From: Cyanocohniella sp. LLY
GTDB taxonomy: Bacteria; Cyanobacteriota; Cyanobacteriia; Cyanobacteriales; Nostocaceae
Direction of reading: 5' to 3'
Assembly (NCBI GenBank): GCA_022241785.1
Contig: JAKOMP010000068.1
Span: forward strand, 1-34,402
Length of the DNA stretch: 34,402 nucleotides
Shown here: positions 8,127 to 16,582 of the stretch, piece by piece
How the letters are laid out: each line of letters begins with the position of its first letter
How positions within the stretch are numbered: the first letter of the stretch is position 1
Made by a program: the position numbers and the translations under genes
Notes under the pieces: model-generated
Database searches by the model: none
The model's input: only the letters and a program-made list of their open reading frames with translations
What the model was told of the DNA's origin: nothing

Positions 8127-9129
8127 TTTCTTGCAACTGCTGGGCCACGCCACCTTCCTCGGAAAGTATCAAAGTTGTTGCGGCCATGGCAATCATCATT
8201 ACCACAGCTAGCCCCAATACGGCTGTTCGTTGTCTCAATTTGATTGCCGCAAATAAAATATCTATGGTAGTTTCAGCACCAGTAACTTGAAGTGGCTTCA
8301 ATGCTTGTAAAGCAACAGCAGCATTGACATACCGATATTTACACTTGCGTTCCACCATTTTTGCCAACCATGATTTAAAATTCGGGTTCAGTTGGGGTAC
8401 TAATGTCTGGAAATGAAAGCGATATTTATGATCTATCAACTTGCCAATATCAATAGAACGGGTATTAGTGAGTAGGCAAATTAGTGTTCCCCCCAGACTA
8501 TACAAATCTGAAGCTTGGTTGAGGGTATAACCAAGTTGTTCTTCTGGCGGCATAAAACCTGGAGTTCCACAAGCGAAGCTACTCAAAGCTATTTTCGCAC
8601 CTTGTATCCGCGCTAATCCAAAATCAACTAGATAAGCATTTAGTTGCTCATCTACTAAAATGTTTTCTGGTTTAATATCCCGATGAATAATCGGGTTGAC
8701 TCGCTGTTGCAAATAAACCAAAATTTCTAAGATTGATATAGCTATTTGCTTGATTTCTTCTGGTTGAAATGTGCGTTGCCAACTCAATGATTGAGCATTT
8801 TTATACTCTTGTACCAGATAAAAATTACCGGATAATTCAAAACATTCTATGTAGCGGGGGATGCGGGGATGATCAAGTTGTTGCAGGATTTGAATTTCAC
8901 GTTCATAAGTTTTCAAGCCTGACCAGTCTGTACTTGTTCTAGCAACATTGAATTTTTTAATCACTACCTGCTGATAAGATTTACAGCCATTAGCTAGGTA
9001 AGTAATCCGTTCTTCTTGTTGATTGCTTCCTAGTTCTTTAATAACTTGATAGCCTAACTCAGAAAAATCAGGATAACCATTTAAAGGAATTGCCTCTCGC
9101 TTATGCACATCAAGCTCCATTACACACAC
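8110..9129 (-). CDS. Membrane-anchored eukaryotic-type serine/threonine protein kinase
   Basis: This 339-residue protein has a complete Hanks-type kinase domain at about residues 25-280. It shows the catalytic Lys in QVVIKKF, the loop HRDIKPENILVDEQ, the magnesium motif DFGLARI, the P+1 region CGTPGFMPPEE and DLYSLGGTLICLL. A single hydrophobic segment, TAVLGLAVVMMIAMAATTLI, near residues 302-322 anchors it in the membrane with the kinase in the cytoplasm and only a stub outside. The glycine-rich loop is poor (KELGSNQQEERITYLANG). The last codons (GSRE and stop) come from a heptamer repeat, so the original C-terminus has been altered. ATG 9120 (MELDVHK) is an alternative start. Substrates are unknown. 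Confidence 0.92.
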   Translation of the reverse strand: MCVMELDVHKREAIPLNGYPDFSELGYQVIKELGSNQQEERITYLANGCKSYQQVVIKKFNVARTSTDWSGLKTYEREIQILQQLDHPRIPRYIECFELSGNFYLVQEYKNAQSLSWQRTFQPEEIKQIAISILEILVYLQQRVNPIIHRDIKPENILVDEQLNAYLVDFGLARIQGAKIALSSFACGTPGFMPPEEQLGYTLNQASDLYSLGGTLICLLTNTRSIDIGKLIDHKYRFHFQTLVPQLNPNFKSWLAKMVERKCKYRYVNAAVALQALKPLQVTGAETTIDILFAAIKLRQRTAVLGLAVVMMIAMAATTLILSEEGGVAQQLQEMGSRE

Positions 9130-9255
9130 TATTTGAGTCTGATTTTGTCAAGGTGCAATTAAAAAATAAGAGGTACTCACCCAGTATTGTTAGCCGCTTT
9201 TTTGCCCTATCTATACAAAGACGCTATCAAAATAAATTTGTCTTTGCATCTACTT

Positions 9256-9308
9256 TAGGACTTACGCAAAAACTCTCTGAAACTATTAATAATGTTGCGT
9301 AAGTCCTA
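9256..9308. mobile_element. 53-bp MITE with 14-bp inverted repeats and 5-bp target duplication
   Basis: Perfect terminal inverted repeats TAGGACTTACGCAA (9256-9269) and TTGCGTAAGTCCTA (9295-9308) enclose 25 bases. The element is bordered on both sides by TACTT (9251-9255 and 9309-9313), consistent with a transposition footprint. It is too small to code and could fold into a hairpin in RNA from either strand. Confidence 0.7.
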
Positions 9309-9352
9309 TACTTAAAGCCTAGATATCCAGAGGACATCTATCTGTTCAATTA

Positions 9353-10243
9353 TTAACTTTGCGCTAACCAATTGACAATCTGGGCATTGACAATATCTGG
9401 AACTTCGTCGTGAGGGCAATGACCAGCGTTAGGAATGGGAATAATCTTGATGTCTTTGCCATTCTCACACGCTTCTTCATATATCTTGGCCCCGGTAATT
9501 GGTGTCCAAGGGTCATCAGCACCCCAAATTACTAATAAGGGACGTTCTATTTTGGGCAAGAGTTCCCCAGGTGTAGGGCCAGGAGGTGCTGTGAGGATGG
9601 AGGCAAAAACTTGCTGCGCGCCGGGATCGCAAGAGGGAGTATAAAGAATATCAACTAATTCATCGGTGACGGCTTCACGATTGCGATAAACTTGGTATAA
9701 AGTACGACGAATTTGCGATTTTTGACGAATGCGATTATAAACAAATTTACCAGTGATAGGCGATCGCACAAATCTATTAAAAGCTCCCATTACTATCCTT
9801 AAAGGTGGGTTCAATTCATGGGGACGATGACTCAAACCACCAGCTGAGTTGATTAAAACACCACCAGCAGCAATTTCGGGATGTTCTGCTAGTACCATTA
9901 AGCTTAAAAGAGCGCCAATGGAGTTACCAATAAATACCGCAGGTTCTTGAATATGTGCGTGCCAAAAATCTTTCAGCAGTTCTACCCATACTTCCACTGT
10001 GTAATTAATTGGTGCTTTATCAGAACCACCAAAACCTAAAAGATCCAAAGCAAAAACCTGATACCCAGCATTAGCTAAAACTGGAATATTTTTTCGCCAA
10101 TGTCCAATGGAAGCGCCAAACCCATGCACCAATACCAAAGGGCGACCCATACCCATCACAGTATATTGAATTTTGTGACCTTGCCAAGTCCAAATAAGTT
10201 TTTCTAAGGTGACTGAAGGTAGCTGCTGTGTAGTTCCGGTCAT
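9353..10243 (-). CDS. Alpha/beta-fold hydrolase (chlorophyll dephytylase / haloalkane dehalogenase-like)
   Basis: This 296-residue hydrolase has the oxyanion-loop motif LVHGFGASIGHW, LDLLGFGGSDKAP, the nucleophile elbow GNSIGALLSL (catalytic Ser), the acid region VIWGADDPWTP and the catalytic histidine in NAGHCPHDE. A helical cap lies between about residues 130 and 220. There is no signal peptide, so it is cytoplasmic or membrane-associated. The overall layout resembles cyanobacterial and plant hydrolases of the chlorophyll dephytylase/pheophytinase type, but specificity cannot be read from sequence; it could be a generic esterase. It stands alone, transcribed towards the MITE. Confidence 0.85.
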   Translation of the reverse strand: MTGTTQQLPSVTLEKLIWTWQGHKIQYTVMGMGRPLVLVHGFGASIGHWRKNIPVLANAGYQVFALDLLGFGGSDKAPINYTVEVWVELLKDFWHAHIQEPAVFIGNSIGALLSLMVLAEHPEIAAGGVLINSAGGLSHRPHELNPPLRIVMGAFNRFVRSPITGKFVYNRIRQKSQIRRTLYQVYRNREAVTDELVDILYTPSCDPGAQQVFASILTAPPGPTPGELLPKIERPLLVIWGADDPWTPITGAKIYEEACENGKDIKIIPIPNAGHCPHDEVPDIVNAQIVNWLAQS

Positions 10244-10441
10244 TATTAAAATTCGTAAAGTATTGCTCTATATAGTATTGTCGCTGAACATTAATAATTC
10301 CGGACAAAAAGCTCAGAGGCTAGGGGCTAGATTTCAGGATTAACAGATTCAAGTTAATGTTATTTTCATCACTAAAAAGGGATTAATAAATACAGAGATA
10401 AAAGTATCTCTTTGACTTCTATTTGATTGGTACGGTGTGTG

Positions 10442-12454
10442 ATGAAACAGATGAATCCACGTTCATTAGCTTATTTGAGCAAAGTCGTTGTTGCTGCAAC
10501 TTCTGTAGCAATTTTCTCGCCAATAATTTCCGTCTACGCATCTTCAGGGATATCTACCACCGTCGATCAAACACCTGGTAATACCCCAGGACAACAACTT
10601 TTATTGGCAGACAACGATGATGATGATAGGGATGATGATGATAGGAAGGCAAACTTGCCAGAATCTATCAAAGTAGCTGTGTTCCGAGACATTTCTCAGC
10701 GCACAGGATCACAAATTTCCATGTTGCGTGTTGTTCAAACTAGAAGGCAAATTTGGACAAATGGCTGTTTGAATTTACCAGTGGAGGGCAGTTGCACTCA
10801 AGCTATGGTAAAGGGTTGGCAAGTACTTGTTGCTAACCAACAGCAAGTGTGGGTATATCGTACTAATGAATCGGGGACAGTCGCCAAACTAGACCAAGAT
10901 TCCACTCAATACGTGACTACTGCAATGGTGAGACAACAAACCACCAGTCGCACACAGCGAGAAACTGTGACGACACAAAGCAGTAGTCAATCACTCAAGG
11001 GTAAACATAAAGGTTTCAGCCTGGCTATTATGCAGCCCTCTGGTAGTCTTTCTGAGGTAGTTGCTCGTGTTTCTTTAAAAGGTAAACGTAACAAGGGTTA
11101 CCTGCAAGAAAGATTTTTAGGTGATTACAAGTACAAAGTTCAGCAAAAAGGGAAAAAAGCGAAATTTCTCAAGGGGATTAAACCAGGCGATCGCGTGGTG
11201 GTACGCTTGTATGATCTACAAAACCGCTTTCTTGGTTACAGCGAATTTGAATGCTTGTCAGAACACACAGTAGTTAACTTGGTTCTACCTGCTAACCCGA
11301 CACAAACTCAAATCGTGCGGACTGTCTATGGTGTGGACACCAAACAAGACGGCATGATTGATGCAGGTGCTACTTCTTATGACTACTTTACCCAAGTCAG
11401 TAATCAACGCGTTAGCTTCTTGAATAGTTCACGGGCTATCAATGTCAGCCAGTTTCAAGTACAGGGTTTATCAACAGTAGCGACAAACAGCATTTATCCC
11501 ACAGCCTTGAGAACAGGCGAGTTTGCCTTATTAAATCAATCATTGAGTGCTTTCAGTCCCGGCTTACCACCAGTATTAAAAGCCGCACCTGGTAAGTTAG
11601 TCCAACTCATTGCCGTCCGTGATGATAGTAGTTCCATCTACGATGTCAGCCAGATGATGATGAATTATCGGGAGGTAGGTGTAGCTAGCAGTATCCAAAC
11701 TATGTTTACTGATGTTTCTAGCAACCATTGGGCGAAAGATTTTATTTCTGAGTTAACAGCCTTAGAAGTTCTCCAAGGGTTCCCCGATGGTAGTTTCCGT
11801 CCCGATGAACAGGTGACTCGCGCCCAATTTGCAGCCATGCTAACCCAAGCCTTTCAGAAGGTGAGAGTTCGTAATCCCATTAGCTTCAATGATGTTTCTA
11901 ACAGATATTGGGCTTACAATGCTATCCGCGAAGCTTATGCCAGCGGCTTTTTAGCAACTACAGGTAGTAACTTTAATCCTACCCAAAGCCTGTCACGCCT
12001 AGAGGTTTTACTAGCATTAGCGCGAGGACTCAACTACACCTTTAGCGGTTCCACAGAGACAATTTTGGCAGCTTACAGCGATGCATCCAGCATTCGGAGT
12101 GATGTTCGCAGTGCGATCGCAGCACTCACAGAACGGGGTGTTATAGTAAATTATCCGAATGTCCAGTCTCTAAATGCTGATAAGGTAGCAACTAGAGCCG
12201 AAGTCAGTGCTTTGATATACAGAGCCTTAGCCAGCACTGGTGAAGTAGTTGATATATCCTCGCAGTATGCAGTGCAGCCAGTACAACAGCAAACTGTAGC
12301 TGAAGAAGAAGCTGTTGCACCAATGGGAAGCTTCACACCACGTCAAAATTGTAATCAAGGTATTGGTAATGGCGCTGAAGGCTGCGACCCTGGTAAATCT
12401 AGTCCCCACGGTGGTAGTAACGACGAAGGTGGACGCACACCGGGACGGAGATAA
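10442..12454 (+). CDS. S-layer homology (SLH) domain envelope protein
   Basis: I start at ATG 10442, giving MKQMNPRSLAYLSKVVVAAT and a hydrophobic stretch ending near SVYASS, a typical signal peptide; a TTG at 10427 would only add residues before it. An acidic run (DNDDDDRDDDDRK) follows, then a region of unknown fold to about residue 410. Three SLH repeats come next: FTDVSSNHWAKDFI to RAQFAAML, FNDVSNRYWAYNAI to SRLEVLLALA, and a weaker YSDASSIRSDVRSAI to RAEVSALI. The C-terminal tail of about 60 residues is low-complexity and rich in Gly, Pro and Arg. SLH domains bind cell-wall polymers, so the product is exported and envelope-bound. Length is 670 residues. The substrate or structural role of the middle region is unknown. 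Confidence 0.9.
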   Translation: MKQMNPRSLAYLSKVVVAATSVAIFSPIISVYASSGISTTVDQTPGNTPGQQLLLADNDDDDRDDDDRKANLPESIKVAVFRDISQRTGSQISMLRVVQTRRQIWTNGCLNLPVEGSCTQAMVKGWQVLVANQQQVWVYRTNESGTVAKLDQDSTQYVTTAMVRQQTTSRTQRETVTTQSSSQSLKGKHKGFSLAIMQPSGSLSEVVARVSLKGKRNKGYLQERFLGDYKYKVQQKGKKAKFLKGIKPGDRVVVRLYDLQNRFLGYSEFECLSEHTVVNLVLPANPTQTQIVRTVYGVDTKQDGMIDAGATSYDYFTQVSNQRVSFLNSSRAINVSQFQVQGLSTVATNSIYPTALRTGEFALLNQSLSAFSPGLPPVLKAAPGKLVQLIAVRDDSSSIYDVSQMMMNYREVGVASSIQTMFTDVSSNHWAKDFISELTALEVLQGFPDGSFRPDEQVTRAQFAAMLTQAFQKVRVRNPISFNDVSNRYWAYNAIREAYASGFLATTGSNFNPTQSLSRLEVLLALARGLNYTFSGSTETILAAYSDASSIRSDVRSAIAALTERGVIVNYPNVQSLNADKVATRAEVSALIYRALASTGEVVDISSQYAVQPVQQQTVAEEEAVAPMGSFTPRQNCNQGIGNGAEGCDPGKSSPHGGSNDEGGRTPGRR

Positions 12455-13016
12455 TCAATCAAATCTGGTTTTTGACCTCACCGAAGAGGCGGAGGGGAAG
12501 GGGGCAGGGAGCAGGGGGAGTAATCCCTTCCCCTCTGCGCGGAGCGAAGCGGAGCATGGGTATGTTTGCGGAGCGTTTCGCCCTGCAAGGGCGCTCTTAC
12601 TGGGATGAAGTAAAATCGGGCACTCAGTCTTCCCCCTTGCTCCCGGCTCCCCGGCCTCTTTTTTACCCCTGAATACCATTTCTGGAAATATACCAAAAGA
12701 CTGGTCTGGACATGTCTTTATTATTGCTCCCGTAGGCACAGTTGCTTCTGGTGGTTTACCCAATCCCAAAGGCACGCACAACAAGACTATCAACCCCTCA
12801 TCACTCAAACAGCCATACAACGCCTATTTGAAGAAGCCATTTATCCACACTTTTCAGGGAGTAGGGAGTAGAGAGTGGGGAGTAGGAATACTTACCTCTT
12901 TATTCTTTGCACCTTTGCGCCTAACGCACTTCGTGCTAGAGCTTACAGCACGCTCCGCGAACGCTGGTGCGCCTTTGCGCGAAAAAATTCACCATCTTAA
13001 TCAACAACACCAAAAA
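12455..13016. other. Repeat-rich decayed region between SLH gene and FAD-oxidoreductase pseudogene
   Basis: There is no intact gene here. The stretch holds G/C-tract heptamers (about 12495-12520, 12636-12655, 12857-12887) and dispersed intergenic repeats. One contains GCGCGGAGCGAAGCGGAGC (about 12537-12556), and another contains CACCTTTGCGCCTAACGCAC. A remnant of a carotenoid oxygenase lies at 12669-12779. Directly after it, in the next frame, 12773-12855 reads QQDYQPLITQTAIQRLFEEA, which looks protein-like but which I cannot assign. Confidence 0.6.
12669..12779 (+). pseudogene. Carotenoid oxygenase (RPE65-like) N-terminal fragment
   Basis: The frame gives NTISGNIPKDWSGHVFIIAP followed by VGTVASGGLPNPKGTH, resembling the N-terminal part of carotenoid cleavage oxygenases (G.IP....GH.F......G..P.GTH.FNGDG). 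It breaks off just before the expected FNGDG, and no metal-binding histidine region follows. The rest of the gene is missing and replaced by unrelated or frame-shifted sequence. Family assignment is tentative because only about 37 residues remain. Confidence 0.45.
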
Positions 13017-13565
13017 ATGCCAAACACCCGTATTTGCATCGTCGGAGCCGGAGCCGCCTGACTTTCCACAGCCTACTTCCTCAAAAAACAAGGTTATCAA
13101 AACGTCACCCTCCTAGAAAAAGCCGATAGAGTAGGAGGACTGTGCTGTTCCATTACCCATAACTCCCGTTCCTTCGACTTAGGAGCCAACTACCTCACGC
13201 CCGCCTACAAACAAGTCCTGAAAATAGCCGAAGAAGTAGGCGCTAAATTATACAGCGAAGGCCCAGGAAAAATTTACAATCCTTTTAAATCCACCCCAGG
13301 AAAACTTACTAAAAAAGACGTTATCCAAGGGATTCAAAAGACTTTAGAAAACTTAGGTGTGCAAGTAGATGATAAGTATTACACTTATGATCAATGGCCT
13401 TACTTCCCCCATGTTTCATCTGAAGCAATGCAAGCAGGATTTTACGATCGCCTGGAAGCTTTACAAGGTCAACGCCAAACTTTTTACGTAGGTGGTTTGT
13501 TGAATTTTGAACTAGTAGAGACGATTGTGGAGTACTCTCAACATTTAGTGAAGAAAAACTTTTAG
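13017..13565 (+). pseudogene. FAD-dependent oxidoreductase (amine-oxidase-like), nonsense and internally deleted
   Basis: ATG 13017 opens MPNTRICIVGAGAA and hits TGA at 13059-13061, exactly where glycine is expected in the GxGxxG dinucleotide-binding motif (GAGAAGLSTAYFLKK). The same frame then continues with LSTAYFLKKQG, LLEKADRVGGLCCSI and FDLGANYLTP, the normal FAD-binding sequence. Near residue 100 the text jumps from YNPFKSTPGKL to a C-terminal block (YDQWPYFPHVSSEAMQAGFY, YVGGLLNFELVE, stop at 13565). Relatives are about 450-500 residues; this has about 182 codons, so a central deletion is likely. Both lesions argue for loss of function, though GGA-to-TGA is a single base. It may have partnered the neighbouring carotenoid oxygenase. 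Confidence 0.8.
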
Positions 13566-13641
13566 CTGAATAAATTGGCAATCAAGCGACCAGTTCAAGA
13601 CATCAGATATTCAGGGTGCAACACCTTGCACCCCTACTAAA

Positions 13642-14421
13642 TTAATCTTGAGGAAATGTAATTCTGTTACCTTCTGGAGAGCTGGTTACCTTTCCTCCCA
13701 AGGCTTCAATTTCACTAATTGCTCGTTTACGAGTCCTTTCATCAACTTGATTATTTAAAACCATTACCCAGGCGGATATTTGCGTACTTCTCCTACTAGG
13801 ATTTTGACTTAAAAATCTTGCGGTTCTTTGGGAAGCTTCAGCAACTAATTGACTTTCTTCATCTGAGAAATTACTAGCCCACTCAGATGCAGTAGTAAAA
13901 GATTGTTGGGCAGATTCAGTATTTGATGCAAATAATAACTCATCAATTCCTTTATAACGCCATACATAATAAGACCTTTTGGGAACCCAGGGAGACAATG
14001 ACTTTAAACCCTTTTCCATTAATCCTATTGAGCGTTCTGGCATTCCAGCATATATCGTAGTACTGCTAGAAAGACTTAAATAAGCGGCTAAAAATCTGGG
14101 GTCACGTTCTAGAATGACTTCAAAATACTCTGGACTCAGGCGATATCCTGTTTTTCCTCGAACTTCATCATCACCAAAGTACTGCAAGTAACTCAAATAA
14201 ACCCAATTGGCTATTAAGTTACCATACCCAAAACTGGGCATTTTTTTGAGCAAATTTAGGCTTAGACTTTCCGAGTGTAATTCTCTTTCGATAATCTCTA
14301 AGGACGGAGCTTGTTTGCTTCTTAGCAGGATTTGTAGCTGAGGAAATTGAATCAAGCTTACTCCCAACAAACAGAAACAGGCTACCAAAGGAGCCGCAAT
14401 AGCTTGACGAGATAACAACAT
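13642..14421 (-). CDS. Membrane-anchored helical-repeat (TPR-like) conserved cyanobacterial protein
   Basis: This 259-residue protein starts MLLSRQAIAAPLVACFCLLG, an N-terminal signal anchor, followed by a soluble helical region. Segments such as LSPEYFEVILERDPRFLAAY with YLSLSSS, and ERSIGLMEKGLKSL look like degenerate TPR helices. The C-terminus (TRKRAISEIEALGGKVTSS) may form a small separate unit. It is probably tethered to the plasma or thylakoid membrane with its body on the outer (periplasm or lumen) side. I know it only as a conserved cyanobacterial hypothetical type with no established function. It is preceded on the same strand by PSRP-3 (14648-14947), but a strong terminator lies between, so it likely has its own promoter. 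Confidence 0.8.
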   Translation of the reverse strand: MLLSRQAIAAPLVACFCLLGVSLIQFPQLQILLRSKQAPSLEIIERELHSESLSLNLLKKMPSFGYGNLIANWVYLSYLQYFGDDEVRGKTGYRLSPEYFEVILERDPRFLAAYLSLSSSTTIYAGMPERSIGLMEKGLKSLSPWVPKRSYYVWRYKGIDELLFASNTESAQQSFTTASEWASNFSDEESQLVAEASQRTARFLSQNPSRRSTQISAWVMVLNNQVDERTRKRAISEIEALGGKVTSSPEGNRITFPQD

Positions 14422-14514
14422 ATTTAGCTAAATATTCTGATGTGAAGTCACACCATTGTATTCAATATTACTTTTATTTAGGGGCAATTTTTGCCAAATT
14501 TAAAGCGCCGAAGG

Positions 14515-14616
14515 CTAAATAAAAACAGCGCCCAGGGCGCTGCTGACTCCAAAATATTTTGTTACTCAGGACTCAGCATGAGCGCGAGAAGTTGCCTGGA
14601 GGGCAACCATCCTCGC
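14515..14616 (-). terminator. Rho-independent terminator (with upstream accessory hairpin) after PSRP-3
   Basis: On the minus strand, CAGCGCCC/GGGCGCTG (14526-14533 with 14535-14542) forms an 8-bp GC-rich stem with a one-base loop, followed by TTTTTATTT. A second nested hairpin (GCGAG 14584-14588 with CTCGC 14612-14616, and GTTGCC 14591-14596 with GGCAAC 14602-14607) lies just upstream. Together they should end the PSRP-3 transcript. Confidence 0.8.
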
Positions 14617-14647
14617 CAACTTTAGTGACTCTGTACTTCTGTACTAT

Positions 14648-14947
14648 TTAAGCGCTACCTGTAAAGGCAACTTCGGGAAACTTCAACTGAGCTTCTGCCA
14701 TCGGGCGTCTTCTGCCTTCTTCTTGCCAGTAGTTGATGACTTCTGTGGCTTTATTCAGCAATTCGACGCGATCTAGGTCAGTAATCCAATGTTTGGATTC
14801 GAGTTCTTTTTTTAACTCTTCCCAGGCATCATTTCTGGGCCAGAAAAAGTACTTAGTCAAAGGACTTGTGCCTTTGCCGACAACTTGATCGACTGCTAGA
14901 GCGACGTTTTCGTCTAACCAAAGGATTTTTAGAATAAATTGGGTCAA
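14648..14947 (-). CDS. ycf65: 30S ribosomal protein PSRP-3 (Ycf65)
   Basis: The 99-residue product [20 protein letters not shown], then [39 protein letters not shown] and a C-terminal [10 protein letters not shown] matches the cyanobacterial and plastid protein PSRP-3/Ycf65 over its whole length. It binds the small ribosomal subunit and, in plastids, supports 30S accumulation. It has no signal peptide and is cytoplasmic. It is monocistronic by the terminator that follows. It is divergent from the HAD hydrolase gene, with about 260 bases between. Confidence 0.93.
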   Translation of the reverse strand: MTQFILKILWLDENVALAVDQVVGKGTSPLTKYFFWPRNDAWEELKKELESKHWITDLDRVELLNKATEVINYWQEEGRRRPMAEAQLKFPEVAFTGSA

Positions 14948-15210
14948 TCACACCTCCAGGGAGTGTTAAGGCATTACTTACTTAAGTGAGCGAACTGACT
15001 TGTCAGTGCTGGTGCGATCGCATGAGTGGAAATTAACTCCACTGTACGTGCTTTGCGATCGCTTATTTTAACGCAATACCTCACCCAATGACCAAAGAAT
15101 TGGGATACTAATACTATCAACGCGGCTAATCCCCATGTGGAATCCTCAGCTTTCTTGGTTGGGGAGCCTGTCAACAAATAATAAAATACAAGTTAAACTG
15201 CCTCATTCCT

Positions 15211-16002
15211 ATGACTCAACAACTTACAACACCGGCCATCGTCGTGTTCGATATTGATGGCGTTGTCCGCGATGTGAGTAATTCCTATCGTCGCGCCCTA
15301 GCAGATACAGTAGAGCATTTTACAAATAAAGCCTACCGTCCCACATCACCAGACATTGACCAATTAAAGTCTGAAGGCATCTGGAATAATGATTGGGAAG
15401 CTTCCCAAGAATTTATTTACCGCTACTTTCAATCTCAAGGACAATCCCGCGAGGAATCGCAATTAGATTACAAAAATATTGTTGCCTTTTTTCAATCTCG
15501 TTACCGAGGCCCAGATCCAGATAATTGGACAGGGTATATCTGTAATGAACCTTTATTATTAAAGCCTAGTTATTTAGAAGAACTTACCCAGTCAGGCATT
15601 TCCTGGGGATTTTTCAGTGGTGCTACTCGCGGTTCTGCTACCTATGTTTTGCAAACACGTCTAGGCTTGCAGTCGCCAGTGTTAATTGCAATGGAAGATG
15701 CACCAGGTAAACCAGATCCTACAGGACTTTTTGCTACTGTGCGTTTATTAGAAGACGAATTAGACAATCAACCACCAATTATCTATGTGGGAGATACGGT
15801 GGCTGATATGTACACCGTCGTTAAAGCGCGAGAAATTAATCCTCAACGCACTTGGATTGGTGTAGCAGTGTTACCACCTCATGTCCAAGAAACAACAGCC
15901 CGTAGTGATGCTTATGGCGAATCGCTCATGAAAGCAGGAGCCGCAGTAGTTTTAAATAATGTGCAACAGCTAGATTCACTCAAGATACAAGAATTGTTAT
16001 AA
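15211..16002 (+). CDS. HAD-superfamily hydrolase, TIGR01548-type
   Basis: This 263-residue protein begins MTQQLTTPAIVVFDIDGVVR, where FDIDGVV is HAD motif I (DxDxV/T) with the nucleophile Asp. Motif II is in WGFFSGATRGS, motif III Lys in DAPGKPDPTGL and motif IV acids in YVGDTVADMYTVV. The cap is alpha-helical (residues about 25-120), as in subfamily IA. The family is found in cyanobacteria and plants and is presumed to be a phosphatase, with no agreed substrate. It is cytoplasmic. It ends just before a remnant of a LysR-like regulator. Confidence 0.9.
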   Translation: MTQQLTTPAIVVFDIDGVVRDVSNSYRRALADTVEHFTNKAYRPTSPDIDQLKSEGIWNNDWEASQEFIYRYFQSQGQSREESQLDYKNIVAFFQSRYRGPDPDNWTGYICNEPLLLKPSYLEELTQSGISWGFFSGATRGSATYVLQTRLGLQSPVLIAMEDAPGKPDPTGLFATVRLLEDELDNQPPIIYVGDTVADMYTVVKAREINPQRTWIGVAVLPPHVQETTARSDAYGESLMKAGAAVVLNNVQQLDSLKIQELL

Positions 16003-16004
16003 GG

Positions 16005-16145
16005 AGTGATCAAAAAGAAATTTTTGAAATTCCTGTACAAACACAACCGTGGATGATTTCCATGCTGTGGAGCAAACTTACAGAGCAAGATCCGGCAAAT
16101 CTTTGGTTAAGACAGATGCTCAAAAGCGTTTGTGAAGAAATTTAA
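16005..16145 (+). pseudogene. C-terminal remnant, probably of a LysR-type regulator
   Basis: A frame directly after the HAD gene stop reads KEIFEIPVQTQPWMISMLWS, then KLTEQDPANLWLRQMLKSVC and EEI before TAA 16143-16145. No start codon or DNA-binding domain precedes it. The IPV.TQPW.ISM.W....DQDPA..WLR... pattern resembles the end of cyanobacterial LysR-family substrate-binding domains. It is a truncated tail and is not expected to be expressed as a protein. Identification is by resemblance only. Confidence 0.45.
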
Positions 16146-16204
16146 ATACATTAAATTTTTTGCCCTGACTTACTTACAGCATATTTTCTAGCCAAATTTA
16201 CCGA

Positions 16205-16582
16205 TCATTGATTCCAATTAAGAATTCTACAGATGTCATCAACTAATTCTTGGGGTAGATAAGGCTTAGTAATTACCTCTGCTACTCCTAAATCTCTCAA
16301 CTGCTTTTGTTCGCTAGGTTGAGCTTTAGCTGTCAGCATGATAATAGGAATGTGACAGGTGGCAACAGTTGCCTGTAGCTGCTTAAAAGTAGTCGTCCCA
16401 TCCATCTCAGGCATCATTACATCTAGTAAAATGGCATCAGGATGCTCAGATGCTGCAACTTTTATTCCCTCGCTACCTGAAGATGCTGTTAGTATATCCC
16501 AGCCAGCCACTGATTCTAACGAGATTTGAATAATTTCCCGCACACTATCTTCATCATCAATTATCAATAGCCGCTTTTTCAT
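16205..16582 (-). CDS. Single-domain (CheY-like) response regulator
   Basis: I start at ATG 16582 (MKKRLLIIDDEDSVREIIQI), 125 residues; the frame extends further upstream only through a TTG. It is a complete receiver domain: acidic pair in IIDDEDS, phospho-acceptor Asp in AILLDVMMPEMDG, Thr/Ala switch region MLTAKAQ and the conserved Lys in EVITKPYLPQEL. There is no output domain, so it should work by protein-protein contact or phosphotransfer. It lies divergently upstream of the KaiC-like/KaiB-like/histidine-kinase cluster, which makes it a candidate partner of that kinase. That pairing is inference from position. Confidence 0.9.
   Translation of the reverse strand: MKKRLLIIDDEDSVREIIQISLESVAGWDILTASSGSEGIKVAASEHPDAILLDVMMPEMDGTTTFKQLQATVATCHIPIIMLTAKAQPSEQKQLRDLGVAEVITKPYLPQELVDDICRILNWNQ

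Noticed and set aside
9090-9302. 70-codon plus-strand frame across the kinase promoter
   Set aside because: It runs through the 53-bp MITE and the start of the kinase gene and has no protein-like pattern.
12455-12820. Several overlapping frames of 66-121 codons in the region after the SLH gene
   Set aside because: They read dispersed repeats and heptamer tracts (PLLPAP, GSREQG and similar), and no frame resembles a protein except the carotenoid-oxygenase fragment.
14974-15177. 67-codon minus-strand frame with a hydrophobic stretch, upstream of PSRP-3
   Set aside because: It has only a TTG start, no internal ATG and no family resemblance, and it fills the promoter region between two divergent genes. 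It could be real but I cannot support it.
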